Of a stretch of 64,000 bases of DNA, positions 48,111 to 59,500 are shown in pieces. Both the position numbers and the translations under genes were made by a program. Positions within the stretch are counted from its first letter, which is position 1. Each line of letters opens with the position of its first letter. Source of the DNA: Zelopaecilomyces penicillatus. Taxonomy: Eukaryota; Ascomycota; Sordariomycetes; Hypocreales; Pseudodiploosporaceae. Below the pieces are notes generated by a model that was not told the origin of the DNA, ran no database searches, and worked only from the letters and a program-made list of their open reading frames with translations. The DNA lies in NCBI GenBank assembly GCA_005765155.1, contig VCCP01000008.1, forward strand, positions 1,364,001 to 1,428,000. Reading direction: 5' to 3'.

Positions 48111-50492
48111 ATGACTGTCACCAGTGATCTGACCCCTCGTGGTCAACCGCACGCAACCATGGCTCTGGAGGAAAGATTTGAAGTTCTCAAGGAAATCGGC
48201 GATGGTAGTTTCGGCAACGTTGTTCTTGCTCGAGTCCGGACAGCAGGCGCTAATGTGGCCCGTAGAGGCTCAGTGGTATGCTTGTCAACCTTTCAAGTGG
48301 TCTTGGATGTTTGCTAATCCGCTTTACAGGTTGCCATCAAGTCCATGAAGAAGACATTTGACTCGCTTGCCCCATGTCTTGAGCTCAGAGAGGTCGTGTT
48401 TTTACGAACACTGCCTCCTCATCCGCATCTTGTTCCCGCACTGGACATTTTCTTGGACCCGTTTTCCAAAAAGCTACACATCGCCATGGAGTACATGGAG
48501 GGTAATCTTTATCAGTTAATGAAGGCGAGAGAGCACAAGTTTCTCGATAACGCCAGCGTCAAGAGCATTCTCTTCCAGATCATGCAAGGCCTAGAGCATA
48601 TTCATTCTCACAACTTCTTCCACCGCGATATTAAGCCAGAAAACATTCTTGTTTCGACATCAGCACACCAGGATTCGTCTAATTCATTCCGACGCTATTC
48701 CGCCATGGTCACTCCGCCATCCACACCTCCCACATACACCGTCAAATTGGCTGACTTTGGCCTGGCCCGAGAGACGCATTCTAAGCTGCCTTACACGACA
48801 TATGTTTCGACAAGGTGGTATCGAGCGCCCGAGGTTCTCCTACGCGCTGGAGAGTATTCAGCACCAGTAGACATTTGGGCCGTTGGCGCCATGGCCGTCG
48901 AGATTGCCACACTTAAGCCATTGTTCCCCGGTGGAAATGAGGTAGACCAGGTTTGGAGAGTTTGCGAAATCATGGGCAGCCCCGGCAACTGGTGCAACAA
49001 GGCTGGTGCTCGTGTTGGTGGTGGTGAGTGGCGTGAAGGCACCCGATTAGCCTCCAAATTAGGCTTCTCGTTTCCCAAGATGGCGCCTCACGCCATGGAC
49101 ACTATCCTGCAGACACCACAATGGCCAACTGCTCTGAGCCAGTTTGTGACCTGGTGCTTGATGTGGGATCCCAAGAACCGACCAACGTCGACACAATCTC
49201 TGATGCATGAATACTTTGCCGACGCCGTGGACCCGATGAGACCTAGGTCATCAGCGTCTAAAATCCTCGGGCGGAAGCAGTCTGATTTGGGTCGGAACCC
49301 AAAGGAGCCCGTTGCACCGGCCCCCGTTCCGTCGTCAAAGCCTTCCTGGTTTCGTAAGTCCCTCATTGGTCGCAACGACATCCCAGAAGCTGTCGCCGTT
49401 CCCTCTCAAGCCATTGAGCCACGTCCTTCACCAGTGCAAGTCGCTGGTACCACGGATGCCGCTGCCAAGCAGCGTGTCAATGGGGCCAAGCGAAGCACTT
49501 GGACTAACGGCGTTCCCAACAACGCAGCACCAATGCCCATTTTGCCAAGCATCCGGCCTATTTCCCCCCTTTCTGACACCGTTACCGCTCGCGCCAATAA
49601 CAGCCATCAAGACAGCCTTAGCCAAGAAAAGAAGAAGCTCGGTAGACAGCTGTCTGTTACATCGAGCACAAACAATTACACAGAGATGCATCGCGCGCAG
49701 GCCGAACGTGCCTTGAACGGAAACTCGGGACTTGCATCGCCACCCAACGGCCACAAGGAAAGCTTCTTCTCTCATCTCCGCAAGCGCGCGCGCCGGTTTT
49801 CAGGGCGTCATCAAACTCCCGTTTCACCCTCCTACGACGATGTGGAGGCGCAAATTGGATGTGGCCCATGGAACAGCAACAGGTCCTCCATGGTAGTTGA
49901 TCAGCCGAGCCCATCTGGAAAGCCGGAAGTGTACGAATCTCTGGACAGAGCCCTCCATGATGTGCAAAACACGACCGACCCTAGGGCACCCATGCCGGTT
50001 GCTCACCAGCTTTCTTCCACCAGCAAGCTGAAGCGTCACCACTCTTTGCCGCACCAACAAGCCAGGTCAGTAGATAACTTAATTGGAGCCGCCCGTACCG
50101 GACCTATCTCGAGCCGTACCCGACGAGCCCAAGCAGCTCACGGCGTGTCACAGTACGAAGCTCCTGACGAAGAAGATGAGCTTCTTGATGAGGCGCTGTC
50201 CTCAACTCAGCGAGCAATGAAGCGCCTCGAAGGCCCCAGCAGCAGCAAACCTTTGCGGCAGTCAGCAAGCAACCTAGGATTGACTAGCCCACAACCGTAT
50301 CCCAGCCCTTCGCCATCAGCCAACAGCAGTCAACTTTTGTACGGAGATGGAAACGATGTCTTAACGCCGAAGCCTCTGGACCTTGGCAAGAAAACGGCTA
50401 GTCAGTACAAATGGCCTACACCGCCATACGAAGGCGGCGAGTGGGGCGCGGCAGCATCTGCAAGCATCTGGGCCGCTGGCAACAGAATCTAG
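48111..50492 (+). CDS. IME2-type (RCK family) serine/threonine kinase
   Basis: MAK/ICK/Ime2-like kinase; relatives control meiosis entry in yeasts and light- or nutrient-dependent development in Aspergillus and Neurospora. Exons are 48111-48275 and 48330-50492, giving 775 aa. All kinase motifs are present: P-loop GDGSFGNVV, K59 in VAIK, HRD 153-155, DFG 197-199, a TTY activation motif (211-213) and APE. An insertion with SP/TP sites precedes DFG. The C-terminal 400 residues are disordered, rich in Ser/Pro and basic residues (RKRARRFSGRHQ), with many possible phosphosites. The start at 48111 has AAAATGA context; an in-frame ATG sixteen codons later is less likely to be the start. The single intron sits between P-loop and VAIK. 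Confidence 0.9.
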
Positions 50493-53336
50493 AATCGGAA
50501 AATGCATCCCAGTGGATTAACAACAACACGCACGTTTAACGGCCCAGTTGCATGTATGCCGTGCACAAAAAGTTGATGTTGGTGTGCAATCGCCTTGCAT
50601 GAAGCCCGGTGTTTTTGGTGTTGGTTTACAGCAGTCTGTCTCTCTTCACATATCCTCGAATTTAATGTCGACAAATCCATTTTTCACCCTTTATCCTTTT
50701 GGCATCTCGACTCGACCTTACAAAGATCTATTGCCCCCCCCCCCCATTTCAACATCTTGCCGAACCTCTTTTGGAAGCCTAGAACATGTCGCGCCGCGTG
50801 TATCTTGCCCTCTTCCTTCCGCTATATACTGGATCATCTCTTCTTTTTTTGTCTTTCCATATTTTGAGCACCTTTTCGCACGAAATACCCCCCATATAGA
50901 CTGAGTCAAAGGCGAGCTCGGCTCTCACCTTTTCGTTATCATCTGCTTGAAGCAAAAAAAACATGGCACCATTGCAATCTGTTGTTTCCTTTGTCAAGAT
51001 CATCGCTATCGCTGGTATACCAAGAAAGAGGGGCGGTATGGAGTACTGGGCGTTCTTTTTTGTTGTTTTTCTTCTTCTTTCGTTCCCTGGGGTTGACAGT
51101 GAAGTCTTGTCTCCACGCTCTCCCCAACAAGACGACTTAAAAAATCCAGCTGGACATGGTGCATTTTGATGGGGAACTGGAAGTTGAGCGCGTTTGAAAT
51201 GGGGTTTTTCATACACTCTACATTTGTAAAAGCAAATCAAGCATTTCGTGTGTTTTGTTCTATTCTTTGGGCATTTCTGCTCGGCTGAAATCATGCGTTT
51301 TATATAATGAGAAGCATCGTCATTGGTTCTTTTGATTCCTTTGTCTCCTTTTGTTTTTCCCCCATATCTTCTTGCTCCCCGCAAATCGCTTTGGCAGAGG
51401 TGCCGAGCCTGGATAGTTTGCGATGCAACTGAGGATTGCGGGTTATATAATCACCTATTTAGTTTTTGTCTCATCTAACCTACCGCATTGGGGGAAAGGG
51501 GAAGAACCTCGAAGACGGGATGCTCGAGGGTTTCGCGGTTAGGGACTGTATTTACCGAGGCTGAGAAAGCATTATTATAATACCATTGAACATGAAAACA
51601 AAGCAAAAGCCCGTGTACGTTCATGCTTGGTGAAGTGTATTGATGATAATGATGACGATGATGGATGGATGTGCATTTTGCTGGTGCCTATTCTTGGTTG
51701 TAGGGGTCTAGGCTTATATGCAGGTCTGTCGATCTATTTTTTTTTCTTCCTCTCCACCGTGGCAGTAAAGACAAAACGGACTACCATGGCGCAGAAAGAA
51801 GTTTTTTATTTACTCCATCTACGTTCAATGAAAAAAGACGTGAAAGGGAGGAAGCTCACAGCGTGCTATCGTCACGTGGGGCTGGAACATTCATCACCCA
51901 GTCAGTCATCAAGTTAAGAATCGAGGAGCTTTTGGGGCGGAAGAGAGGGCGTCCGGAGACATCCATGGCCCGGGATGACCCCACCACACACCCTTGAAGT
52001 TAAAGTGGATCAAGTCATTGAGGCTGACAAGCCAAATAGGGCCATGGTCGTTGGTGATGTTGCTTGGAAACAGGCAGCAGAATAAGACAGGACTTTCGAC
52101 CGTGCTGTGGGTTTTTCTCTTGTACAATGTGTCTTGATCAGGTATCTATATTAATAGATTTGTGTATTTACATATCTATATATAACGGCTGCCTGATCTC
52201 CTGTTAGTTGTCTCTTTTAATCCCTTTCGTGGGACGGCCTATTGTTACGGGATTGAAGCGGATGAATAAGACAGGCGGCTCTGCCTACCTATGTAAGGTG
52301 GTTCTTGACATTCCTCCTCACATCCTCCCCACTCCAGATTATCAATTGTCCTTCATTCATCCATTGCTTTCCCTGCACAAGCTCACTAATAATTGTTAGC
52401 CTTACATACACTACTTATAGTAGGCTACCTACCTGGCTACAGTACCTACCTACCTAATCTTGTCAGGTACCTACAGTGGTGTCTATTTTACCTACGACTT
52501 TTCGGGGAAGCCCACGGAGCGCGGGGCACACCATCGAAACGGAAACGTCGCAAACTGGGCGACTTGAAAGCCACACACACAAACACAACGACGGTGTGGG
52601 TTTTTGCTGAATTTTGTTAGCGACGAGGTTGGAAAAGAAGTAAAAGCGAACAAGGGGGGACAAGAGAATTGCAGAGGACAACAGCCTTGTTGGCTAGCCG
52701 TGTGTGCTCTTTGCGATTGGAGGTGAGGCTGAGGGGGTTTGTTTCCTTCAGCGGGACAGACAGACAGCCTTGAAGGGTTGGGAGGCGAATCCTCAACGAC
52801 TCTGAAGGAGGGGCACAAGGCACACTGTGCTGCGCTGTGTACACCAAAAAGCAAGACAACGACAGCGACAACGACAGAGAAGAGAACAGGGACAACCTGC
52901 TTCAGGCATCGTGAGGTGTTTCGTTCAGCGCATTCGCCAAGGAGAGAGGCCGCAAGGGGAAAGAGAAGAGGACAGGCAGGAAGACGACTAACGATTGCGG
53001 ATGATGATAGTTGGTCGGTGTGGTGGGCTGAACTGACTGGTTACTACTGCTGCTCAATTGTGTCTGAAAGGGAGGCATCGTCAGCGTCATTGGCATCGAC
53101 AGAGTCTCACCTTAGTTGAAGCGCAACCCCGAGCTTCGCGCAGCACAGTTCACAAGCTATTCCATAGCTTTTCATCCAGACGAACCCTTTTGCGGCACCC
53201 CTCCACCTCACCACACACACACATCCAAACTCTAACAGGAAGCCAGCTCTGGTCTATCGATCAACGGAACCCCTTCATCTCCACCTTATCTGTGATCAAT
53301 TGAAAGCAAAAGAACACACAAAAGGGGGACTTGGCT
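50493..53336. other. Intergenic region IME2-type kinase/Hsp70-like gene
   Basis: 2.8 kb. Contains a C12 tract at 50734-50745, the TACCTA cluster listed separately, and a CT-/CA-rich leader before the Hsp70-like gene. A short perfect inverted repeat (AAGCTAT-TCC-ATAGCTT) lies at 53154-53170. No gene supported. Confidence 0.5.
52421..52474. repeat. TACCTACC motif cluster
   Basis: Six or more copies of TACCTA or TAGGTA-related motifs in about 55 bp, the same family as near 10.1 and 10.5 kb. Confidence 0.65.
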
Positions 53337-55956
53337 ATGCAGTCACCTAACAGAAGCACAGCTAATAACACAATCGTAAACCCAAACGCAAGCGCAAGCG
53401 AAAACACCATGAGTCTGAATCTACCGTTGCGCTCGAGCACGAGCACGAGTCGCCGTAACCAAGAGAGCCGGAGCTACTTTACGAGCTACACGCCGCCGAG
53501 CTCGACTGAGGCGATTAACGGGCCTGTTCGGGAGCCGGCTAGGGAGCAGCCGCCGATGAGTGACCGGCTGATTGTGGGTGTGGACTTTGGGACGACTTTC
53601 TCAGGGTGAGTTTGGATGTTTTTTATCTTTCACGTTGCTTTTATCTTAGTTTCCTTCTCAAACCTGATTGATATCTGGTGGATACTTTCATGACGGCTTT
53701 AAGTTGGTTGATGATAATAATAGCGGTGGTCAAGAGCAATGTTTTCATTGGCAAGAGATCATATATACGGAGGAGACGAGGATGCTGTGACTTTGGGTTT
53801 GGCGATGAAATTCTGCTTCTCTTTTGAATGTGCTATCAACATGATAAACTCATGTCTGTGGCATCTGATATTATACTCCAAGTGGAGCAAACGTTGGCAT
53901 GCCCTTTGAACCAACCATATCATCGTCACACAAATACCTAACAATCTCATAAAGCGTCGCAGCCGTCTACACATCCACACCCGACGACATTGAAATCATA
54001 AAAACCTGGCCCGGTGGCAATGGCATCACCTCCGACAAAGTCCCCACGGAAATCGCCTACGCCTACCCCGACAACAACACCGACAGCGAGCCCACAGCGA
54101 AATGGGGTTTCCAGTTCAAGCCCGACGAATCTCGCCTGCGCTGCATCAAGCTCTTCCTCGACCGCTCGCAAAAGTTACCCTTTTATGTTAGCCCGCTCGA
54201 CACAGCCGCCCAGCTCAAGCGCTTCAACAAGAACGTCGTCGACGCTGTCAGCGACTACCTGACCCAGATCTACCGCCACACCATGGACACGCTGACGCGG
54301 CGTTACGGCGAGTCCTTTATGGCGTCAACAAAGGTTGAGTTTGTGCTCACCTGCCCGGCTGTGTGGAGCGACGCTGCGAAGAACACGACGCTGCAGGCTG
54401 CGGAGAGGGCTGGTATGGGGAGTCGTTCGGAGATTCAGATGATTAGTGAGCCTGAAGCTGCTGCGGTGTATACGCTCAAGGCGATTCAGCCGAATCATCT
54501 GAACATGGGGGATAACTTTATTGTCTGCGATGCAGGCGGTGGTACTGTCGAGTGAGTTGTTCTAGTTCCCTACACCTCAAACCTCCTTTTGGTCTTTCGA
54601 CCATATAAAGCACGAGAAAGATGAAAAGGAAGGAAGAAGAGAATCAAACTAATATTCTACACCCGGCAGTCTTATTGCTTACAAAATCATGTCTCTCAAA
54701 CCTCTGCGGGTTGAGGAATCCGCTGTAGGCACAGGCGGGCTGTGCGGGAGCGCGTTCCTCAACTACAGGTTCGAGGAGCACGTTCGCGGCCGGCTGGGCC
54801 AGGCACGGTTCGACGAGATGAAGACGAAAAAGGGCAAGTCCTGGCAGATGGGGCTCAAGTATTTTGAGGAGTTTGTGAAACGTAACTTTAACGAGGATGA
54901 GTTTCAGGAGGTTAATGTGCCGTACGTACTTGATCATCAACCCCCCTTGTGTGTTTCTTTGGCGATATTTTCCTTCAGCTAATCTGTTGTTTTGAACATG
55001 TAGGTTTCCAGGTCTTCCTGACGACGAGGAAGCTGGCCTCGACTCTGGTTTCCTGGTCATGGGCGCAGAGCAGATTAGGGACATCTTTGAGCCTGTGGTC
55101 AAGGAGGTGTGCGATCTAGTCAAGGGTCAGGTAGATAGCCTACGCTCCAAGGGCGGCATTGTGTCGGGCATCGTCCTCGTCGGCGGCTTCGGTCAGAGTG
55201 ACTACCTTTACCGCCGACTCAAGTCACACTTCTCCAGCGCAGCGCCGCCACCATACAGCGAGAGGCCGACACACGCGAATCTCACGGCAGCGCAGGAAAA
55301 TGGCTCCATTGAGGTCATGCAGCCCGTGTACGCCTGGACGGCGGTGGTAAGAGGTGCGGTATTACGAGGGTTGGAGGGCAATATGGTGATTTCACGCAAG
55401 TCGAGAATGCATTACGGGACATCGTATGCGACTGTGTATGATGAGGATAAACATTCCGTCAGCGAGCGGTATTGGTCACCGCTCTGGGAGCGATGGATGG
55501 TCTCTGATCGAATGCAATGGCACATTGACAAGGTAAGAAGATCCTTCCTCTCACATCCCTGCTACTATGATGTTCTTTTCGGAGAGCTTTCAGTCTGACA
55601 ATCTCGCTTTTTTATCACACCAGGGCGAAGCACTCTCTCCGCTGTCCCCCATCGCATTTCACTACACGCGAAACTTCCGCCCTGGCCAATCGCTCATCGT
55701 GACGGACGACCTCATCGCCTGCGACGCCGACGAGCCCCCCGTAGCATACACCCGGGACCTGATACACACGTGCACACTGACGACGGACCTCAACGCCGTA
55801 CCACGCAGCCTCTTCACTCGGCTGACGACAACACGTGGCGTTGAGTTTGACAACCTCGACTTTACGCTCGAGATGATTGTGGACAGTGCAGGGCTTGGGT
55901 TTGAGCTTAAGGTGGATGGTGTGCGGTATGGTAGAGTAGAGGCGGAGTTTCATTAA
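53337..55956 (+). CDS. Hsp70-like ATPase, HSPA12 type
   Basis: Exons are 53337-53605, 53955-54551, 54670-54921, 55004-55532 and 55624-55956, giving 659 aa. The actin/Hsp70 ATPase motifs are present in order: phosphate-1 VGVDFGTTFSGVAAVYT (D83), connect-1 ISEPEAAAVY, phosphate-2 CDAGGGTVDLIAYKI and adenosine LVGGFGQSDYLYRRL. The canonical substrate-binding domain is replaced by a short divergent C-terminal part, as in HSPA12 proteins. The first 75 residues are disordered. A classical chaperone role should not be assumed. The first intron is 349 nt, the longest in any model here; acceptor TAAAG with a CCTAAC branch point fits. An internal start at 53409 is possible. Confidence 0.86.
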
Positions 55957-56535
55957 ACTCTGTGTGTTTGTGTGTGGGTTATGGTGATGATAGGCAAAGA
56001 AATGATCGAGCTATATATATGTTTTTTTTTTTTTTTGGCTATGGTTATATCTGTGGAAAAGTGGCGATGATGACAGTGCATATTGTGATGGGATTTTGGA
56101 TTATAGCCGAGGTTTAAATGATGGACTTGAGCATGAGATATAGGAGAATATGAAAGCAGAACAGGCATATCAATAAGAAATGGACAAGGAACGTCATTCA
56201 ATTAAAGAAAAAAAAAAGACATTTCATTGGAGTATCAAGGAGACATGAAGAACAAATTATGATACGTTGCAGGCAGAACTACCCGCTATCTCCTTATTCC
56301 ACGTGTCATATTTCTATACTTGTATATATGTCTTTGTAAATATGCCAATGTGTATATGTGTGCGTCTGGTTCAATAATCTCGGCTAGTTTCATCATCTTG
56401 TCGTGAATATTTATCCCACCATCATAATTGTTAACAACTTGGTCATCTTATGGGCTTGCCTGTCACTAAAACACTGCTACAGATCTCTCCCACCATATCA
56501 TGCATTTACATCTCAGTACTTTCCAACTCATGTGT
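55957..56535. other. Convergent intergenic region Hsp70-like/ankyrin-CorA
   Basis: AT-rich spacer with a poly-T tract near 56022-56036. Holds both 3' UTRs; no gene. Confidence 0.55.
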
Positions 56536-59500
56536 TCACGACCTTTTCTTCCCCGTTGCCGCAAACATTTCCTTCCTCCGTTTCCGTTGGAGCTCCTGAA
56601 TTTTCGGAGTCAGAATACTACCCGCCTCGAGGTCTTCGCCCCAAGCGTTCCGAGGTCTTTTCCGCAGTAGGCGGTTGAAGCCATGCTCTATTCGGTTTTC
56701 AAGCTAGATAAAAAAAAAAAAAAAAGATTGTAAGTAAGAAACTGTATCAGAATGGTGGGCATGATTTCCTGTCTGCTTGTGGTGCAATGACACACTAAAA
56801 AGGAGAAGAAGAACAAACGGGCAACATTGGCTAGATAAGATCATGAATAGACTTACATTGCTGTTATACTTGAAAATTAACCAGCCTCCGAATGTCAACA
56901 GCATCGTACCGCCTGCAAGTGGCATGTACCACCACCATGCGGGATTAGATTGAAGAATGTCAATGTTCATGCCGAAAAGACTCTATAACAATGGGTTAGC
57001 CCAAGTGGTCAAACACACAAATAACAGCCGGATTCCAGGTATCCTTACAGCAATAAACATGAGCGGCAGGAAAACAAACTATCCAGTCACGTCATGTCAG
57101 TAAAAACGTCCTGATTGCTTCAAAGCCACAAAGGTACGATGCCGCTTCTCGGAACATACCGTGATCCAGCTCAAGCGTTTCATGCTCATGTTATTCGAAG
57201 CGGCCTTCTGTGCTTCCGCAATGGAAGTTAGGTTAAACTCCTATCCGCATGGTTAGTAAAAGTAACATAGGTCAACGAGTGTGGCCACGAAAAAGCAGCA
57301 TTCCCCCTTACCAATTGAATGAGCTCTTGTGTAGCAAGTGTCAAAGCTGAAATGCCCTCATCGTACTCCTCTTTCAATTTCTTGATCGCAAGCTTGAAAG
57401 GGTTTAAAACACTTTGTATCAACTGTGGCGCGTTTTGGCCCGTACAATTGCTCTCGCGAATCACAGCCCACGAGTTTTCCCCGTACGTCTCCATAAACGT
57501 CCATAACTCAGCCACCTGATGTTGGTATCGCGTTTTCAGCACATCACACAGTTGCGCATCAGACAACAGACGCCGAATCAGGCGCGGATCTCTACCGTTG
57601 GCTTTAAGCAGCTCTGTACGCATCCCGGCCAAATGGTCCATGGCTACCTGCAAAGTGGACTCCCATTTGCTGCGAAGCTGCTTAACGAGGGGCTCAAAGA
57701 GTTCCGTGGTATATTGTGGAACCTGGGCGTATTCGGAGGTGCTAAAGAACACTCTGGAGGAGAGTGCAGCCCCTGATGTGTTTCTGTTTGGATCTGCTGT
57801 CATAATCCACAACACACCAAACGACTGCTCGAAACTGCTGAGATTGAACGTATTAGAGCTTGATAGTTCTGGCCAGTTGGGTCTATCAGGGCTCGGAAGA
57901 ACAATGCTTTTTGTGATAAACGAGCATTCGACAAAATCTGCACATTAATGTTACCATTAGCCATTGGTGTCCTCTCGTTTCTCAAGCGTGAACCTTTTTT
58001 CTTCTTTTTTATGCTATAAATATTGTGAGAAAATTAAGGAGGCCAAGAAACTTACATTCATTCGCGGCAGACAGAGTCAATCCCGCTAGATTGGGTACTG
58101 CGCTGGACTGGATCGCCCATACATTTTGACCTTGGTTATAGCCTTGCTGAACAAGCCGTTCTCTTTGGGAGGCGCTGAGCGAACTCCCTACTTGGTTCCT
58201 TCTCCAAAAGCGGCAACGGGGACCCGTAGGCACCGATGCAAGACAGCCACCATTCTCAAGAATGCTATTGATGAGTGGGGAAGAAAAGCGCACGTAAGCA
58301 TACAAACAGCCATTGAATGGGGGGGGGGCTCTAAGGATGGGAGAGTGAACCACTTACAATGTGCGCTTGTGCTCAACGTCTGTGGTCATAAAGCTTCGTT
58401 CATTCATCTTGAATTCGACGGCATTCGAAAAGAAGGGATAGTCTCTCTCCTGGATACTGCCCTCGGCTCGCCTCACAAGGCTTAGTTTTGGGCCCTCAAC
58501 CATTTCAAGATGGGGATCTGTGCCAGGAGTCAAACGTCTCCATTCAGCAGCCTCTATGCTCTTCAGACTATCGACGCTGTGTGGAAGAAGTAAGGCGGCA
58601 CTTTGGCAGTCCCGCTTCCGTACTGCTAACTGGAGTGGTGTATTGTTATCGACATCCGGTATGCTTGTCTGAGCTCCCCCAGCAAGAAGCTCTCGAACTG
58701 CAGACAAAGCCCCGGCCTCGACAGCAACATGAAGCGGAGTTCTCCCAGAAACATCAGGGCTATCGATACGCGCAACTGCCGAAGTTTGCAGCATGAGCTT
58801 CAGAGCGTCTGTGCTACCCGACATGATTGCAGCGTGCAGTAAAGATGACTTGTCATGAGGTCTTAGGTCCGTGAGGCCAGGCGCGTTGGCATCACAAAGG
58901 ATACGAATAATATCCGTCCGACCATCACGGACAGCACTATAGAGAGCCGTGCCGTATTTGCCACCTTCTATGTTGACATCTGCCCCCTGATCCAATAGTA
59001 ACTGCACAATACTGGCTTGGCCTGAATGGACGGCTGCTTGTAGCGCGGTTCCATATTCTTTCTCGGCGAAGTTTATGTTCTTAACGCCTGCAGCAAGCAG
59101 AAGGCGAACGATTTCCATGTAGCCATGGCGGGCAGCAACGACAAGAGCTGTGCCGTACTGGCCACCTTTGGCATGCTCATTGATGCCGTGGCTTAGCAGA
59201 AGTTTTATAACCTCTGTGTGTCCATTGAATGCGGCGATTGAAGCCTCAAGAACGCTTTCGAACTTGCTTCCTTTGGCATTGACATCAGCCCCTTTGGAAA
59301 GCAACAGTTTGACCACTGGCGCGTCTCCCCCATACGCCGCAGCATGAAGGGCAGTTCCATAAGGCTCAGCTGTAAGTCCGATGTCAGCACCATGGTGAAG
59401 GAGTGTGGTGACAGTTCCTATCCGTCCAGCAACGGCTGCCGCAGCCAGAGCAGTCCCGTACTCGCCACCCGTCGCATTAACATCAGCATGGTGATCCAGT

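Noticed and set aside
50779..51384. 201-aa Lys-rich frame downstream of the IME2-type gene
   Set aside because: AT-rich 3' UTR translated backwards; no domain.
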